DNA of 46,344 nt from Bacteroidota bacterium. Its GTDB lineage: Bacteria; Bacteroidota; Rhodothermia; Rhodothermales; UBA10348. The notes under the pieces are model-generated. The model did not search any database. It was not told where the DNA came from and saw only the letters and a list, made by a program, of their open reading frames with translations. This document shows positions 26,153 to 35,528 of the stretch, in pieces; position 1 is the stretch's first letter; every line of letters begins with the position of its first letter. The stretch is from NCBI GenBank assembly GCA_029262855.1, contig JAJCYP010000103.1, positions 1 through 46,344 of the forward strand, in the 5' to 3' direction. Both the position numbers and the translations under genes were made by a program.

Positions 26153-28266
26153 GTGAGGAGCTCGCCACCGGAGATGCCTTTCTGGCGGAGTCGCTCCGCT
26201 ACGTGAAGGGAGTCGGACCCAAGAGGGCCGATGTGTTGGAGGGGGCGGGCATCAGCACGGTTCGAGACCTGCTCCAGTACTACCCCCGGAGGTATCTCGA
26301 CCGCTCGACCGTGACCAGGATTGCCGATATCTCCGACGCCACGGGTTCGGTTTCGATCGTGGCCGAGGTCCTGGTTGCCGGGAGTGCTCCGGGTCGCGGG
26401 AGACAGAAGCGCTTCGAAATGGTGGTCAGCGACGGGTCGGGACGCATCAAGTGCGTGTGGTTTCGTGGCGCCGCCTGGATCGGAAAACTCTTCAAGAAAG
26501 GAGACCGCGTCGCGCTCCACGGAAAGCCCCAGCTGTTCAGGGGCAGTTGGAATCTGACCCACCCCGATTTCGATCGCCTGGACGAGGGGGGTCCCAGTCT
26601 GGACACGGGCCGCATCATGGCCCTCTACCCGGGATCGGCCCCGTTCGAACGAATCGGCCTGAACAGTCGCAGCTTTCGGAAGATCATCTGGGGCCTGTTC
26701 AAGGAGCATGGGCTTCGGCTGCGCGATCCGTTCCCGGAGTCCATACGCTCGCGCTTCAACCTCATGGATGGCCGTGTCGCCCTTCGGGCCGTCCACTTCC
26801 CCAAGTCTCAGGAGGAACTCCACGCGGCCCGGCGGCGACTCATCTTCGAGGAGCTCTTCTTTATCCAGTTGATGTTGGCGAGGCTGCGGAGCGTGCGGAT
26901 TCAGCGGAAGGGTCTGGTATTCGGACCCCGCGGAGGTCTCAGTGCCCGGTTCGAACGTGACGTGCTGCCGTTCATGCTGACGGGCGATCAGTCGGCGGCC
27001 ATACGCGATATCGTTGCGGACACCCAGAGTGGACAGCCCATGAACCGCCTGCTGCAGGGCGACGTGGGCAGCGGGAAGACGGTCGTGGCTGTGGCGGCCA
27101 TGCTGCACGCCGCCGATCACGGATATCAGTCTGTCTTCATGGCCCCGACGGAGATCCTGGCCGAACAGCATTACCGCAATCTGATCTCTTTCATGGAGCC
27201 GCTGGGACTGCAGGTCCGGTTGTTGGTGGGGGCGCAGCGCAAAGCCAATCGCCGCGAAATCCTGGCCGAGCTGGCCAATGGGCAGGTGGCTGTGGCCGTC
27301 GGTACGCACGCCCTGATCGAGGACCCGGTGCAACTCGCGAAGCTGGGCTTGGTCGTGGTGGACGAGCAGCACCGCTTTGGTGTCATGCAGCGGGCCAAGC
27401 TGCTGAAGAAGGGCGATGCCGTGCACACCCTGCTCATGACAGCCACGCCGATTCCGCGTTCGCTGGCCATGACCGTATATGGCGATCTGGACGTGACCGT
27501 CATTCGGGAGAAGCCGGCGGGCCGCAAGCCCGTCAAGACCCTGCTCCGGTCCGAGAAAGGCCGGACGGAAGTCTATGAACAGGTTCGCCGTGAGCTCGCG
27601 GCCGGCCGTCAGTGCTACGTGGTCTACCCGTTGGTGGAAGAGTCCGAAAAGCTGGACCTCAAGGATGCCGAGTCAGGCTTTGCGCAGCTGAGGGAGATCT
27701 ACAGCGAGTTCCGCGTGGACGTGGTTCACGGCCGGATGTCGGGAGCCGAGAAGGACCAGATCATGGAGCGCTTCAAGGCGCGTGAGATCGACGTCCTGGT
27801 CTCGACCACCGTCATCGAGGTGGGCGTGGATGTCGCCAACGCGTCCGTCATGCTGATCGAGCACGCCGAACGGTTTGGCCTGAGCCAACTCCATCAGCTG
27901 CGCGGCCGTGTGGGCCGTGGCTCGGATCAGGCCTTCTGCATTCTTATGGCGGACTACAAGCGCTCTCACGAGGGTCAGGAACGCCTGGAGGCCATGGTCA
28001 GGACGGAAGACGGCTTCGAGATCAGTGAGATCGACCTGAAGATGCGCGGAGCCGGTGATTTCTTCGGCACGCGCCAGAGCGGACTCCCCGATCTCCGCAT
28101 TGCCGATGTGACCCGCGATCAGGCCATCTTGACGGAGGCGCGGGCAGCGGCCAGCGAATTGATAGCCTCCGATGTGGCGCTTCAGGCCCCGGAGCACTTG
28201 GCCCTCGGGCTGTACTATCAGCGGTTCTACCGGGAAGGGCGGGGCGCACTGGCTCGAATCGGCTAG
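26149..28266 (+). CDS. recG: ATP-dependent DNA helicase RecG
   Basis: Remodels stalled forks and D-loops. The 705 residues contain the N-terminal wedge/OB region (YYPRRYLDRSTVTRIADI), LLQGDVGSGKTVVAVAAMLH (Walker A), APTEILAEQHYRNL, VVDEQHRFGVMQRAKL (DEQH), LLMTATPIPRSLAMTVYG, STTVIEVGVDVANASVML, QLHQLRGRVGRGSDQAFC, and a C-terminal DFFGTRQSG. The GTG at 26149 overlaps the lipoprotein stop; the ORF extends upstream inside the lipoprotein gene but has no RecG homology there. It converges with the leftward SDR gene. Confidence 0.97.
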   Translation: MSEELATGDAFLAESLRYVKGVGPKRADVLEGAGISTVRDLLQYYPRRYLDRSTVTRIADISDATGSVSIVAEVLVAGSAPGRGRQKRFEMVVSDGSGRIKCVWFRGAAWIGKLFKKGDRVALHGKPQLFRGSWNLTHPDFDRLDEGGPSLDTGRIMALYPGSAPFERIGLNSRSFRKIIWGLFKEHGLRLRDPFPESIRSRFNLMDGRVALRAVHFPKSQEELHAARRRLIFEELFFIQLMLARLRSVRIQRKGLVFGPRGGLSARFERDVLPFMLTGDQSAAIRDIVADTQSGQPMNRLLQGDVGSGKTVVAVAAMLHAADHGYQSVFMAPTEILAEQHYRNLISFMEPLGLQVRLLVGAQRKANRREILAELANGQVAVAVGTHALIEDPVQLAKLGLVVVDEQHRFGVMQRAKLLKKGDAVHTLLMTATPIPRSLAMTVYGDLDVTVIREKPAGRKPVKTLLRSEKGRTEVYEQVRRELAAGRQCYVVYPLVEESEKLDLKDAESGFAQLREIYSEFRVDVVHGRMSGAEKDQIMERFKAREIDVLVSTTVIEVGVDVANASVMLIEHAERFGLSQLHQLRGRVGRGSDQAFCILMADYKRSHEGQERLEAMVRTEDGFEISEIDLKMRGAGDFFGTRQSGLPDLRIADVTRDQAILTEARAAASELIASDVALQAPEHLALGLYYQRFYREGRGALARIG

Positions 28267-28300
28267 GCTGTGCTGGCCAGCCGAGGCCGGCGGGGCGGCA

Positions 28301-29059
28301 CTACCTCACGTAGCTGCCGGCGTTGATGTCGATCGATGTCCCCGTTGCGTGGTCTGCCATGCCGCTGGCCAGCAGCACGACCATCGGAGCAATATCGTCC
28401 GGCTCGGTAAGCCTGGGCAGAGCCAGCGTTCCGGTCACCTGCTCCTCGCCGTGTCGCTCGATGAATTCGGCCGCCATGTCGGTTCGAACCCAGCCTGGAG
28501 CAATGACAAACGACATGATATTCTGCTTCCCCAGTCCGCGCGCGATGGTCTTCGACAGCGCCACCACGGCGCCCTTCGAGGCCGCGTAGGCCACGTAATC
28601 CGGCGTGTCCCCGCGAAAGGCGGCACGAGATGCGATATGAATCAGGCGTCCTCCCCCGATCTTGCCGAAATGCCGTACGGCTCTCCGGGTCAGGATCTCG
28701 ACAGCGCGGACGTTTACGGCCATGGTCTTTTCCCAGGCCAACTCCCATTTGTCATCGGGCATCGAGATGGGCATCTCAAGCGAAATACCGGCATTGTTGA
28801 CCAGGACATCAACCCGGCCAAATCGGGAGACGACCTCATCGAACAGGATCCCCGGAGCGCGGCGGTCTGCCAGATCGGCGGCGAACGCGTGCGCTCCATT
28901 GCCGGCGGCGGCGGCCACGGCGGTGGCTCTCTCCAGGTTCGAGAATCCGTGCACCGCGACGCGCGCACCCGCCGCGGCCATTCGCAGCGCGATGGCTCGT
29001 CCTATACCACGGCTTGCGCCCGTGACGAGTACGTTCTTCCCGGTCAGGTCCACGTTCAT
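28301..29059 (-). CDS. SDR family oxidoreductase (FabG-like)
   Basis: A 252-residue classical SDR: VTGASRGIGRAIALRMAAAG, NNAG in VDVLVNNAGISLE, the catalytic Ser in IHIASRAAF, the Tyr/Lys pair in YVAYAASKGAVVALS, and IAPGWVRTDM, ending GTSIDINAGSYVR. This is the usual 3-oxoacyl-ACP reductase-like pattern; the substrate cannot be read. The ATG at 29059 shares a base with the stop of the DUF2914 gene (TGATG), and GGAGGAG lies just upstream. It is the last gene of the cysteine desulfurase operon. Confidence 0.9.
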   Translation of the reverse strand: MNVDLTGKNVLVTGASRGIGRAIALRMAAAGARVAVHGFSNLERATAVAAAAGNGAHAFAADLADRRAPGILFDEVVSRFGRVDVLVNNAGISLEMPISMPDDKWELAWEKTMAVNVRAVEILTRRAVRHFGKIGGGRLIHIASRAAFRGDTPDYVAYAASKGAVVALSKTIARGLGKQNIMSFVIAPGWVRTDMAAEFIERHGEEQVTGTLALPRLTEPDDIAPMVVLLASGMADHATGTSIDINAGSYVR

Positions 29060-30204
29060 CAGCCGCTCCTCCATTTCCAGTTCGTGACACGCTCGGAAAC
29101 GGGGATGACGTGGAAGCGAATCCGTGTCAGCAACCTCCCGTTGTTGGTCTCCACGCGCACGCGCCAGAGGCCGGGCTCGATAAAGCGCTTCTGGGTGTAT
29201 CCGCGATACCCGTGATCCCGCCCACCCGAGACGAAATAGCTGATCCGGTCCGACACGACCCACTCGTCAGTCTCGGGTTGATGGCGCTCCCAGACATGTA
29301 CGATCTCTTTGTCGAGCCGACTCGGGGCGAAAACCGCGGTGTAGACGAAAACCGTGTCACCCTGGAAATAGCGGAACGGTTGCTCATCATTGGAAAACGG
29401 CTTGTACCAAACAGGTTTGGCGTACCGCATTCGGTAGTCCGCTCCGGACTTCTCGACAAAGTGATAGACGCCCGACTCGCGGACGGCCATCGGCACCGGC
29501 GGAATCCAATTGAAAACGTAGGAAATCTCGAGCAGCGCCAAGAGGATGGGCACGGTTGCTCCCGCCCAGACCATTTGGGAGCGGTCGCGGAAGACACCAC
29601 GCTTCCACAGGTAGAGCAAGATCAGACCCACGAGCCCGGCAGCCAGAAGTAGTCCGACCAGGAACGTCGCGTGATTCATTATCCCCGTGACGATCGGGAC
29701 CGAGTAGACCAGATAGGAGGCGAGGACGAAGAACAACAACGCCAGACGCAGACGGGCCGAAAACATCCGATCGTGGAGGATCTCATTGGCAATGAGCAGC
29801 CCTACCAGCAAGAACAGGAAGATCGACGTTTCGGTGAGGGAGGCGCTTTGCGAGTAGAAAAAGACGAACATGCTGAACAGTGCGCCCAGGAGAAACTGGC
29901 TCGCCAGGGGATACCAGCGCGTGAATCTGAGCAGGAAGCCATTTCGCAGTTTGCCGGCATCGTGCAGGGTGGCGGCCACGTACAGCACGCAAAGCAACCC
30001 GAGATACGTGACGATGATCACGTTATCCATTACCGAATCTATCCGGAATATCGTGGCCGCGTCGAAGCCGACGCCGACCATGAAGAAGAGCGCGCCAGCG
30101 CGCTTTGGATAGGTCTCATAGAAGGCGAGGAGCCTCCGTGCGGGACGGGATGCGAGCAGGCGCTCAACAGGACCCGGCTTGTGGGTCGTGACCGATGTCT
30201 CCAC
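29059..30204 (-). CDS. DUF2914 membrane protein
   Basis: A 381-residue membrane protein with about seven hydrophobic segments in the first 230 residues (for example VIIVTYLGLLCVLYVA, FLLGALFSMFVFFYSQ, LLVGLLIANEI, LLAAGLVGLILLYLW). A hydrophilic C-terminal part follows that matches the DUF2914 layout: VFVYTAVFAPSRLDKEIVHVW, then WVVSDRISYFVSGGRDHGYRG and GLWRVRVETNNGRLLTRIRF. Function is unknown. The GTG at 30204 was chosen because it lies one base after the stop of the DUF2480 gene (TAG C GTG); an ATG at 30261 would overlap that gene by 56 bp. It couples to the SDR gene by TGATG. Confidence 0.78.
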   Translation of the reverse strand: METSVTTHKPGPVERLLASRPARRLLAFYETYPKRAGALFFMVGVGFDAATIFRIDSVMDNVIIVTYLGLLCVLYVAATLHDAGKLRNGFLLRFTRWYPLASQFLLGALFSMFVFFYSQSASLTETSIFLFLLVGLLIANEILHDRMFSARLRLALLFFVLASYLVYSVPIVTGIMNHATFLVGLLLAAGLVGLILLYLWKRGVFRDRSQMVWAGATVPILLALLEISYVFNWIPPVPMAVRESGVYHFVEKSGADYRMRYAKPVWYKPFSNDEQPFRYFQGDTVFVYTAVFAPSRLDKEIVHVWERHQPETDEWVVSDRISYFVSGGRDHGYRGYTQKRFIEPGLWRVRVETNNGRLLTRIRFHVIPVSERVTNWKWRSG

Positions 30205-30205
30205 G

Positions 30206-30721
30206 CTAGGACGCCTGTTTTGGGCGCCGCCAGATGGGGACCGAAGAGCAGGGTTCGCCAAACATCACCTTGGATGCGACCGATTGAAGCCTGGTCATGG
30301 CCTGCACGAACGCAGCCTCCGGTACCTCGGAGGTACCGCAGCCTTTGACGACAACAATGCGGTCTTCGTGCTGCCTCCAATCGTACTCGTCGGCGGAGCG
30401 GCGGAACCGATCCCGGCGGACGATCTTCTCATCGCCAACCGTGACAGACGCCGCGACTCCGTGGAGACGGCTCGCGATGAGCATGTAGGCCCAGGTCGGA
30501 ACGATCGTGTCCACCGAACAGATAATGCCGACATCTGCGCCCAGATACGAGTCCCAATCGACGGCCTTCACCTCCTCCCGAAAGTGCTTTTCGCGGAGGA
30601 TCAGGCCTCCAAACAGAAAGGGCTCAAGGTTAACGATACGGACCGGATTGGTCGGGATCAGCGAGGCCAGATCCACTACCTCGATTCCCGAACTGGCGAC
30701 CTTGTTGACGATGGGTTCCAC
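30206..30721 (-). CDS. DUF2480 family protein
   Basis: A 171-residue protein of the DUF2480 family, found mostly in Bacteroidota and relatives, often close to iron-sulfur (SUF) genes. Family marks are MEPIVNKVASSGIEVVDL, a tryptophan-containing EEVKAVDWDSYLG, CSVDTIVPTWAYMLIAS, VVVKGCGTSEVP, and the conserved VMFGEPCSSVP near the C-terminus. The cysteines (about residues 69, 128 and 157) could bind a metal or Fe-S cluster, but this is not shown. It starts with GTG at 30721, which shares its G with the TAG of the cysteine desulfurase gene. Biochemical role unknown. Confidence 0.85.
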   Translation of the reverse strand: MEPIVNKVASSGIEVVDLASLIPTNPVRIVNLEPFLFGGLILREKHFREEVKAVDWDSYLGADVGIICSVDTIVPTWAYMLIASRLHGVAASVTVGDEKIVRRDRFRRSADEYDWRQHEDRIVVVKGCGTSEVPEAAFVQAMTRLQSVASKVMFGEPCSSVPIWRRPKQAS

Positions 30722-31869
30722 TAGTGGGCCTCCATAGCCGTTTGCAGCTTCGACACCGCGCGAACGATGGCATCGGACGCCGTTTGGACATCTTCCCGTG
30801 TCGTAAACCGCCCCAGACTGATGCGCAGGGTGGCACTGTCCAGGTCTGAACCGATGGCCTGAAGCACATGGCTGGCCGATCCGCTGCCCGTCGAGCAGGC
30901 GCTGCCCGTCGATACGGCCAGTTCCGGTATCCGCTCGATCAGCTTGGCCGTATCCACGCCGGGAAACGTGAGATTCGAAGTGTTCGGAAGGCGCTCGGCC
31001 CCCAGTCCGTTAATGACTACGTCCACCTCCTCGCGGATTACCTGCTCCAGACCGTCTCGAAGGCCGGCCAGTCGCCTCGACTCCTCCTCCAACTCGGCGT
31101 GGGCTTTGGCCGCCGCGGCGCCGAGGCCGACAATGGATGGGACATTGAGTGTGCCGGCTCGCTGGCCACGCTCCTGTCCTCCGCCGTGTATCATCTGGTC
31201 CAGTCTCAGTCGACGTCGGTTGCCGTTTATCACCAACGCTCCCACACCTTTGGGGCCGTAGAATTTGTGTGCCGAACAGGCCAGCAGGTCGATGTCGCCC
31301 ATTTCCACCGGGACCTTGCCGATGGCCTGCGTGGCATCGACGAGGACCGCGACGCCCTTCCGATGGGCAATCTCCGTCATGCTCGCCACGGGATGCGTGG
31401 TGCCGATCTCATTGTTGGCCCACATGAAGCAGACCAGCACCGTGTCATCCCGAAGCGCCGACTCAAACGCCTCCGGCGAGACCTGGCCGGTCGCGCCAAC
31501 CGGCAATACAGTGATCTCCCAGCCCAGACGCTCAAGCCACCCGCACGACCCGAGGACGGCCTGGTGCTCGGTGGAAACGGCGACTACATGCTTGCCCTTT
31601 GATTCATTGGCGAAGGCGAAGCCCTTGATCGCCCAGTTGATGGCCTCGGTCGCACCCCCCGTGAAGTGTATCCACTCCGGCTCGGCGGCAATCAGCTCGC
31701 CGAGTTGCTCGCGGGCCATGGCCACCGCCTCGTCGGCATTCCATCCATAGATGTGGCGCTTGCTGGAGGGGTTGCCGAAGTGTGTCCCGAAGAACGGGAG
31801 CATGGCATCTACCACATCCGGATCCACGGGCGTGGTGGCATTGTTGTCCAGGTAGATCGGGTCAGTCAT
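30721..31869 (-). CDS. Cysteine desulfurase (NifS/IscS type)
   Basis: A 382-residue PLP enzyme that takes sulfur from cysteine for Fe-S clusters and thiolated tRNA. It shows MTDPIYLDNNATTPVD, THFGNPSSKRHIYGW, the PLP lysine in LLACSAHKFYGPKGVG, and the catalytic cysteine loop in AVSTGSACSTGSGSASHVL. The pattern YLDNNATTP with HKFYGPKG is the IscS/NifS branch rather than SufS. It heads a leftward operon with DUF2480, DUF2914 and an SDR, each with overlapping or nearly touching stops and starts. The ATG is at 31869, 85 bp from the divergent hydrolase gene. Confidence 0.95.
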   Translation of the reverse strand: MTDPIYLDNNATTPVDPDVVDAMLPFFGTHFGNPSSKRHIYGWNADEAVAMAREQLGELIAAEPEWIHFTGGATEAINWAIKGFAFANESKGKHVVAVSTEHQAVLGSCGWLERLGWEITVLPVGATGQVSPEAFESALRDDTVLVCFMWANNEIGTTHPVASMTEIAHRKGVAVLVDATQAIGKVPVEMGDIDLLACSAHKFYGPKGVGALVINGNRRRLRLDQMIHGGGQERGQRAGTLNVPSIVGLGAAAAKAHAELEEESRRLAGLRDGLEQVIREEVDVVINGLGAERLPNTSNLTFPGVDTAKLIERIPELAVSTGSACSTGSGSASHVLQAIGSDLDSATLRISLGRFTTREDVQTASDAIVRAVSKLQTAMEAH

Positions 31870-31954
31870 GAAGCGTCCAACGGTGGGTTTCAGGCGCGGT
31901 TTCGGCCTCGAGGGTAGGCTATCTTAATGTTCTCCTAAACCACCTGTAGCGGTA
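31870..31954. promoter_or_regulatory. Divergent intergenic region with candidate promoters
   Basis: This 85-bp AT-richer gap separates the cysteine desulfurase operon (leftward) and the hydrolase lipoprotein (rightward). It contains TAAGAT on the minus strand and TATCTTAATG on the plus strand, either of which could be a -10. The evidence is composition and position only. Confidence 0.35.
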
Positions 31955-33040
31955 ATGTCCTCGCTCCTCCGTGTCGGCCTTGGCGCCATTCTTTCGGCCA
32001 TTCTCCTGGTCGGCTGTGACTTTACCTACGCCGACATTGAGCCGGATCTTCCGGGCGTGGTCAACGGCATCGACCTCAACCCGCTGTTCGAACCCGCGAC
32101 GGCAGCCGAAATCCAGGCGATCAAGGCAGATTGGGCCACGCGGGACGTCAGTGTGCGGGGTTACCAGCTTGAGCACACTGATCAGGCCGAGTTTGGGGGA
32201 AGGGCGTTCGAAGTCGAAATCGTCTCGCATGTGGTTGCCGGCCAGCGTCACTATGGGGCGATCATGACGCCCGCATCGGCTACAGGCCAGATCCCGGTGC
32301 TGATGTATCTCCATGGCGGCGACGGGGGCGTCTCCGCGGACGGTGAAGTTGGCTTCGTGACGCAGTTCTTCGGGGATCTACGGGATGACTTCGTGATCGT
32401 TGTGCCGTCCTTTCGCGACGAGCCCCTGCGGTATGGAGGTTTAAGTTGGCAATCCGAGGGGCCGGCCTCTCCGTGGAACTACGACGTGGACGATGCGATT
32501 GCGCTGCTCAACGTAGCGCTCGAGACCAACGACCACGCTGACCCGGAACGCGTGGCGTCATTCGGGATGAGCCGAGGCGGTGCGGTCGCCATGCTCATGG
32601 CCGCGCGCGACTCCCGCGTCGACCAGGTGGTGGAGTTCTTTGGTCCAACCGATTTCTTCGGCAAGTTCGTGCAGGACGTGGCCATCGAAACGCTGAGCGG
32701 AAGTCCGAGCCAACTGCCCGGAGTGGTCTACATGAATGACAACTATCTCCTGCCGCTGGCACAGGGCGAGTTGCAGGCGGTGGACCTCAGGCCCCAGCTC
32801 GTCATGCGCTCGGCCGTGCTGTTTGTAAATGACATGCCCGCCCTTCAGATGCACCACGGTGAGGCTGACACGGTGGTACCCGTCTCCCAGGCCCACCTCC
32901 TGCTGGAAGCCATGGAGTCGGCAGGAAAGAGCGCCCCCGACTTTGAGGGCTTCCTCTACGAGGGCGGAGAGCACAATCCTGTGACTCTGGTCGGAGCCTT
33001 CGAGAGGGCCACTGAATTCCTTCGGCCGCTGACGAATTAG
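31955..33040 (+). CDS. Alpha/beta hydrolase lipoprotein (prolyl oligopeptidase-like)
   Basis: A 361-residue lipoprotein (MSSLLRVGLGAILSAILLVG, then C as the lipobox). The hydrolase fold is clear: an oxyanion strand IPVLMYLHGGDGG, the nucleophile elbow GMSRGG in VASFGMSRGGAVAML, a late Asp in MHHGEADTVVPVSQA, and a His in YEGGEHNPV. This suggests a serine peptidase/esterase of the S9 or dienelactone type that acts outside the cell membrane. It is divergent from cysteine desulfurase and convergent with the TonB receptor. Substrate unknown. Confidence 0.87.
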   Translation: MSSLLRVGLGAILSAILLVGCDFTYADIEPDLPGVVNGIDLNPLFEPATAAEIQAIKADWATRDVSVRGYQLEHTDQAEFGGRAFEVEIVSHVVAGQRHYGAIMTPASATGQIPVLMYLHGGDGGVSADGEVGFVTQFFGDLRDDFVIVVPSFRDEPLRYGGLSWQSEGPASPWNYDVDDAIALLNVALETNDHADPERVASFGMSRGGAVAMLMAARDSRVDQVVEFFGPTDFFGKFVQDVAIETLSGSPSQLPGVVYMNDNYLLPLAQGELQAVDLRPQLVMRSAVLFVNDMPALQMHHGEADTVVPVSQAHLLLEAMESAGKSAPDFEGFLYEGGEHNPVTLVGAFERATEFLRPLTN

Positions 33041-33077
33041 GCCCTGAATTGGCCCCGGCGAGCTGGTCCTGGCGAAG

Positions 33078-35489
33078 CTAGAAGCTCGCCCTGAGGCCGG
33101 CCATCAGCGAACGGGGCATTCCGGGCCGGAGTCCGGCCGGGCGCCGTGCGGCCACGTAGAGCTCGTCAGTCAGGTTTCGGATGACCCCAAAGGCGCGGAT
33201 GCCGCCAGCGAGTTCGACATCTGCCGATATGTCCAGCGTGAAGTGACCGTCTATTCGGCTGGCATCAGGAATCGATCCCTGTCCTGCCACCGTCCGTGTC
33301 GCGCCCGTCCAGAAGCCGGAAATGGCCACTTCCCAGCGTTCCCGCTCTACCCCGAGACTGGCGTTCAACTGATTCCGGGCCAGGTACGGGAGTTCGTCGC
33401 CAGAGGAGACGCTACCCCATGGGTCGAAAGACGACTCGAAGTCGCTGGAAAACGTGCCCCGGGTGTGTGTGTAGGCCAGGGCTACAGGCACTGACGCCCG
33501 CCAGTCGGCCAGCGCCCCCAGGTTGTAGGATCCGCTGAGCTCCAGACCCTGGACCAACGCGGCGCCTCCATTGAACAGATCAGAGGAGCCCGTGCCGCCC
33601 GATGCCATCAGATCGGCACCCAGCAAGTTGGCGTAGTCCGAGACAAAGCCTACCACTTCGAACGTGCGCGGGCCGCGATGATACCGGGCCCCCATTTCGA
33701 GATTGAGGCTTGACTCCGGTCGCGCGCCCTCGGTGGTCCCCGGTGGTGCAAAACCCTTGTGGAGACCGGCGAACCCCGTCATGTAGGGTGAGATCGAGTA
33801 GGTAACACCCAGCCCGGGCAGCAACGCCGTCGACGCATTCCGTCGCCGCTTCACATCCAGCGCTTCTCTCAGAGGGTCGGACTTGCCGAAGTCCTTTCTT
33901 CGCTGAACCACAGACTCCAGACGCAGACCCGGTTTGAACGAGACTCGGCCTGCCTTGATCAACACCTGCGCATAGGCCGCGAGGGCGGTTGAGGACTCCA
34001 GTCGATTGGAGTCCGTGCCCTTAACACCGGGACTTGCCAGAACCATCGTTCCTGAATCGATCCGATAGTCGTCCACCCACTGAAACCGGTCCATGTCGTC
34101 GTAATGGATCCGGACTCCGGCATCGATATCCATCACCGGTCGGGTGAGTGAGAAGTCAGTCTGAAGGCCTCTCGATGAGTACTCGCGGTTATTGGCCTTT
34201 ACCAACAGGCGACCGTCAGTCATCTGGCCGGTGACCAGTCCATAGGCCGCCGGGTGTCCGAGAGGCGCATCGAGAAGGGCGCCGATCTTTACCGATTCGT
34301 TCGCGGCGGCGACCGCATCGAGCTTGTACCAGTTTCTCTTGAAGGCCGTCGAATACGCCGTAGTCACAACGCGGAGACTTTCCAGGGGCTGAATCCGGTG
34401 ACGTGCCATGAGCATGTGCTGATCCGCCGCCATCTGATCTTCGGCAGAACCCACGTAGCGGCGCAGCGGTGTAGATCCGAAATCTTCGGCCGTGAGGCCG
34501 AGATACGTCTCATCCGAAATCTCGTCCGTAAACGAAGCCCGGAGCAGGAAGCTCTGCGGAATGCGCGCGCCAGGCCGCGTAGAGAAGCGAACCTTGGCCA
34601 GGTAGTCGTTCTTGTCGAAGCCGGTTCCGCCTCCCGTATCAAGTTCCTTGAACCCGTCCGACCGCTGCTGATGGACCTCAAAGAGGTAGGCAAAACGATC
34701 CGTCCGGTTGCCGGCGTTGGCGTGGACCAACCGGTTGGCTTCGTTGCCCGCCAGCAATGTCAGGCGTCCCGAGAGCCTTTGCGGAATGGGGGTGGACATC
34801 AAATTCACAGCGCCCCCCGTGGTCAGAGGACCGAATCGAATCTGGCTGGCGCCCTTCACGATTTCGATTCCGCTCATCCGGCCAATCGTCGGGAAGTAAT
34901 AGGCCGATGGCGCCGTGTATGGAGCCGGTGCCACCAGCACTCCGTCCTCCATGAGCGTGATCTTGGAGCTGCGTTCCGAGCCCGAGCCCCTGAGACCGAT
35001 GTTGGGGCGCAGTCCGTAGCCATCCTCCTCCTGAATCGACACCCCCGGCACCGCGCGCAGGGCACGATGCACGTCCGTTTGCGCGAACTGCTCCAGGGCA
35101 CGTGTGGAAACGAGGTGCGCCGAACCGGGCATTCCGCGGATCCCTTTCAGCCCTCCCGTCATTGAGGACTGCTCAATAATGATCTCCTGCATGTTTGAGG
35201 TCTCCGCCAGAAGCATCACGTCTACCGGGGCTCCCGTCGAGTCGCCCTGGACGATTCGGGTCACCGATTGGAAACCGACGTGCGAAAAGACCAAGGTCAC
35301 CGTCCCGCGCGCCTCAATCTCAAACGCTCCCGAGCGATTGGTCGTCGTGCCCTGGCCCGTCTCGGCGACCATGACCGTAGCGCCCTCAAGCGGACGCCCT
35401 GTCTCGTACGTCGATACGGTTCCGACAGTTTGAGCATTGCTCGCGGCAACGGCGAAAAGGGAGGCGAGACAGAATGCTATTTTGCGCAT
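33078..35489 (-). CDS. TonB-dependent receptor (siderophore/iron type likely)
   Basis: An 803-residue outer-membrane transporter. The signal peptide is MRKIAFCLASLFAVAASNAQ. A carboxypeptidase-like regulatory domain follows (GRPLEGATVMVAETGQGTTT, LVFSHVGFQSV), then the plug (DVHRALRAVPGVSIQEEDGY, PNIGLRGSGSERSSKITLME, GIEIVKGASQIRFGPLTTGG) and a long barrel ending GMPRSLMAGLRASF. The plug LRGSGxERSxKITLMEDG is common in FecA-like receptors, so iron-siderophore or iron-citrate uptake is the best guess. The ATG at 35489 was chosen for the signal peptide; an ATG at 35504 is possible. A 29-nt palindrome lies 40 bp upstream of the start. Confidence 0.92.
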   Translation of the reverse strand: MRKIAFCLASLFAVAASNAQTVGTVSTYETGRPLEGATVMVAETGQGTTTNRSGAFEIEARGTVTLVFSHVGFQSVTRIVQGDSTGAPVDVMLLAETSNMQEIIIEQSSMTGGLKGIRGMPGSAHLVSTRALEQFAQTDVHRALRAVPGVSIQEEDGYGLRPNIGLRGSGSERSSKITLMEDGVLVAPAPYTAPSAYYFPTIGRMSGIEIVKGASQIRFGPLTTGGAVNLMSTPIPQRLSGRLTLLAGNEANRLVHANAGNRTDRFAYLFEVHQQRSDGFKELDTGGGTGFDKNDYLAKVRFSTRPGARIPQSFLLRASFTDEISDETYLGLTAEDFGSTPLRRYVGSAEDQMAADQHMLMARHRIQPLESLRVVTTAYSTAFKRNWYKLDAVAAANESVKIGALLDAPLGHPAAYGLVTGQMTDGRLLVKANNREYSSRGLQTDFSLTRPVMDIDAGVRIHYDDMDRFQWVDDYRIDSGTMVLASPGVKGTDSNRLESSTALAAYAQVLIKAGRVSFKPGLRLESVVQRRKDFGKSDPLREALDVKRRRNASTALLPGLGVTYSISPYMTGFAGLHKGFAPPGTTEGARPESSLNLEMGARYHRGPRTFEVVGFVSDYANLLGADLMASGGTGSSDLFNGGAALVQGLELSGSYNLGALADWRASVPVALAYTHTRGTFSSDFESSFDPWGSVSSGDELPYLARNQLNASLGVERERWEVAISGFWTGATRTVAGQGSIPDASRIDGHFTLDISADVELAGGIRAFGVIRNLTDELYVAARRPAGLRPGMPRSLMAGLRASF

Positions 35490-35528
35490 GGCGACACGGA
35501 GCATGATGAGTGTGGCCCAATAATACTA

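Noticed and set aside
33057-33090. Hairpin ggcgagct/agctcgcc at the convergent ends of the hydrolase and TonB receptor genes
   Set aside because: The loop is 18 nt, part of it is the receptor stop region, and no T-run follows, so it is not called as a terminator.
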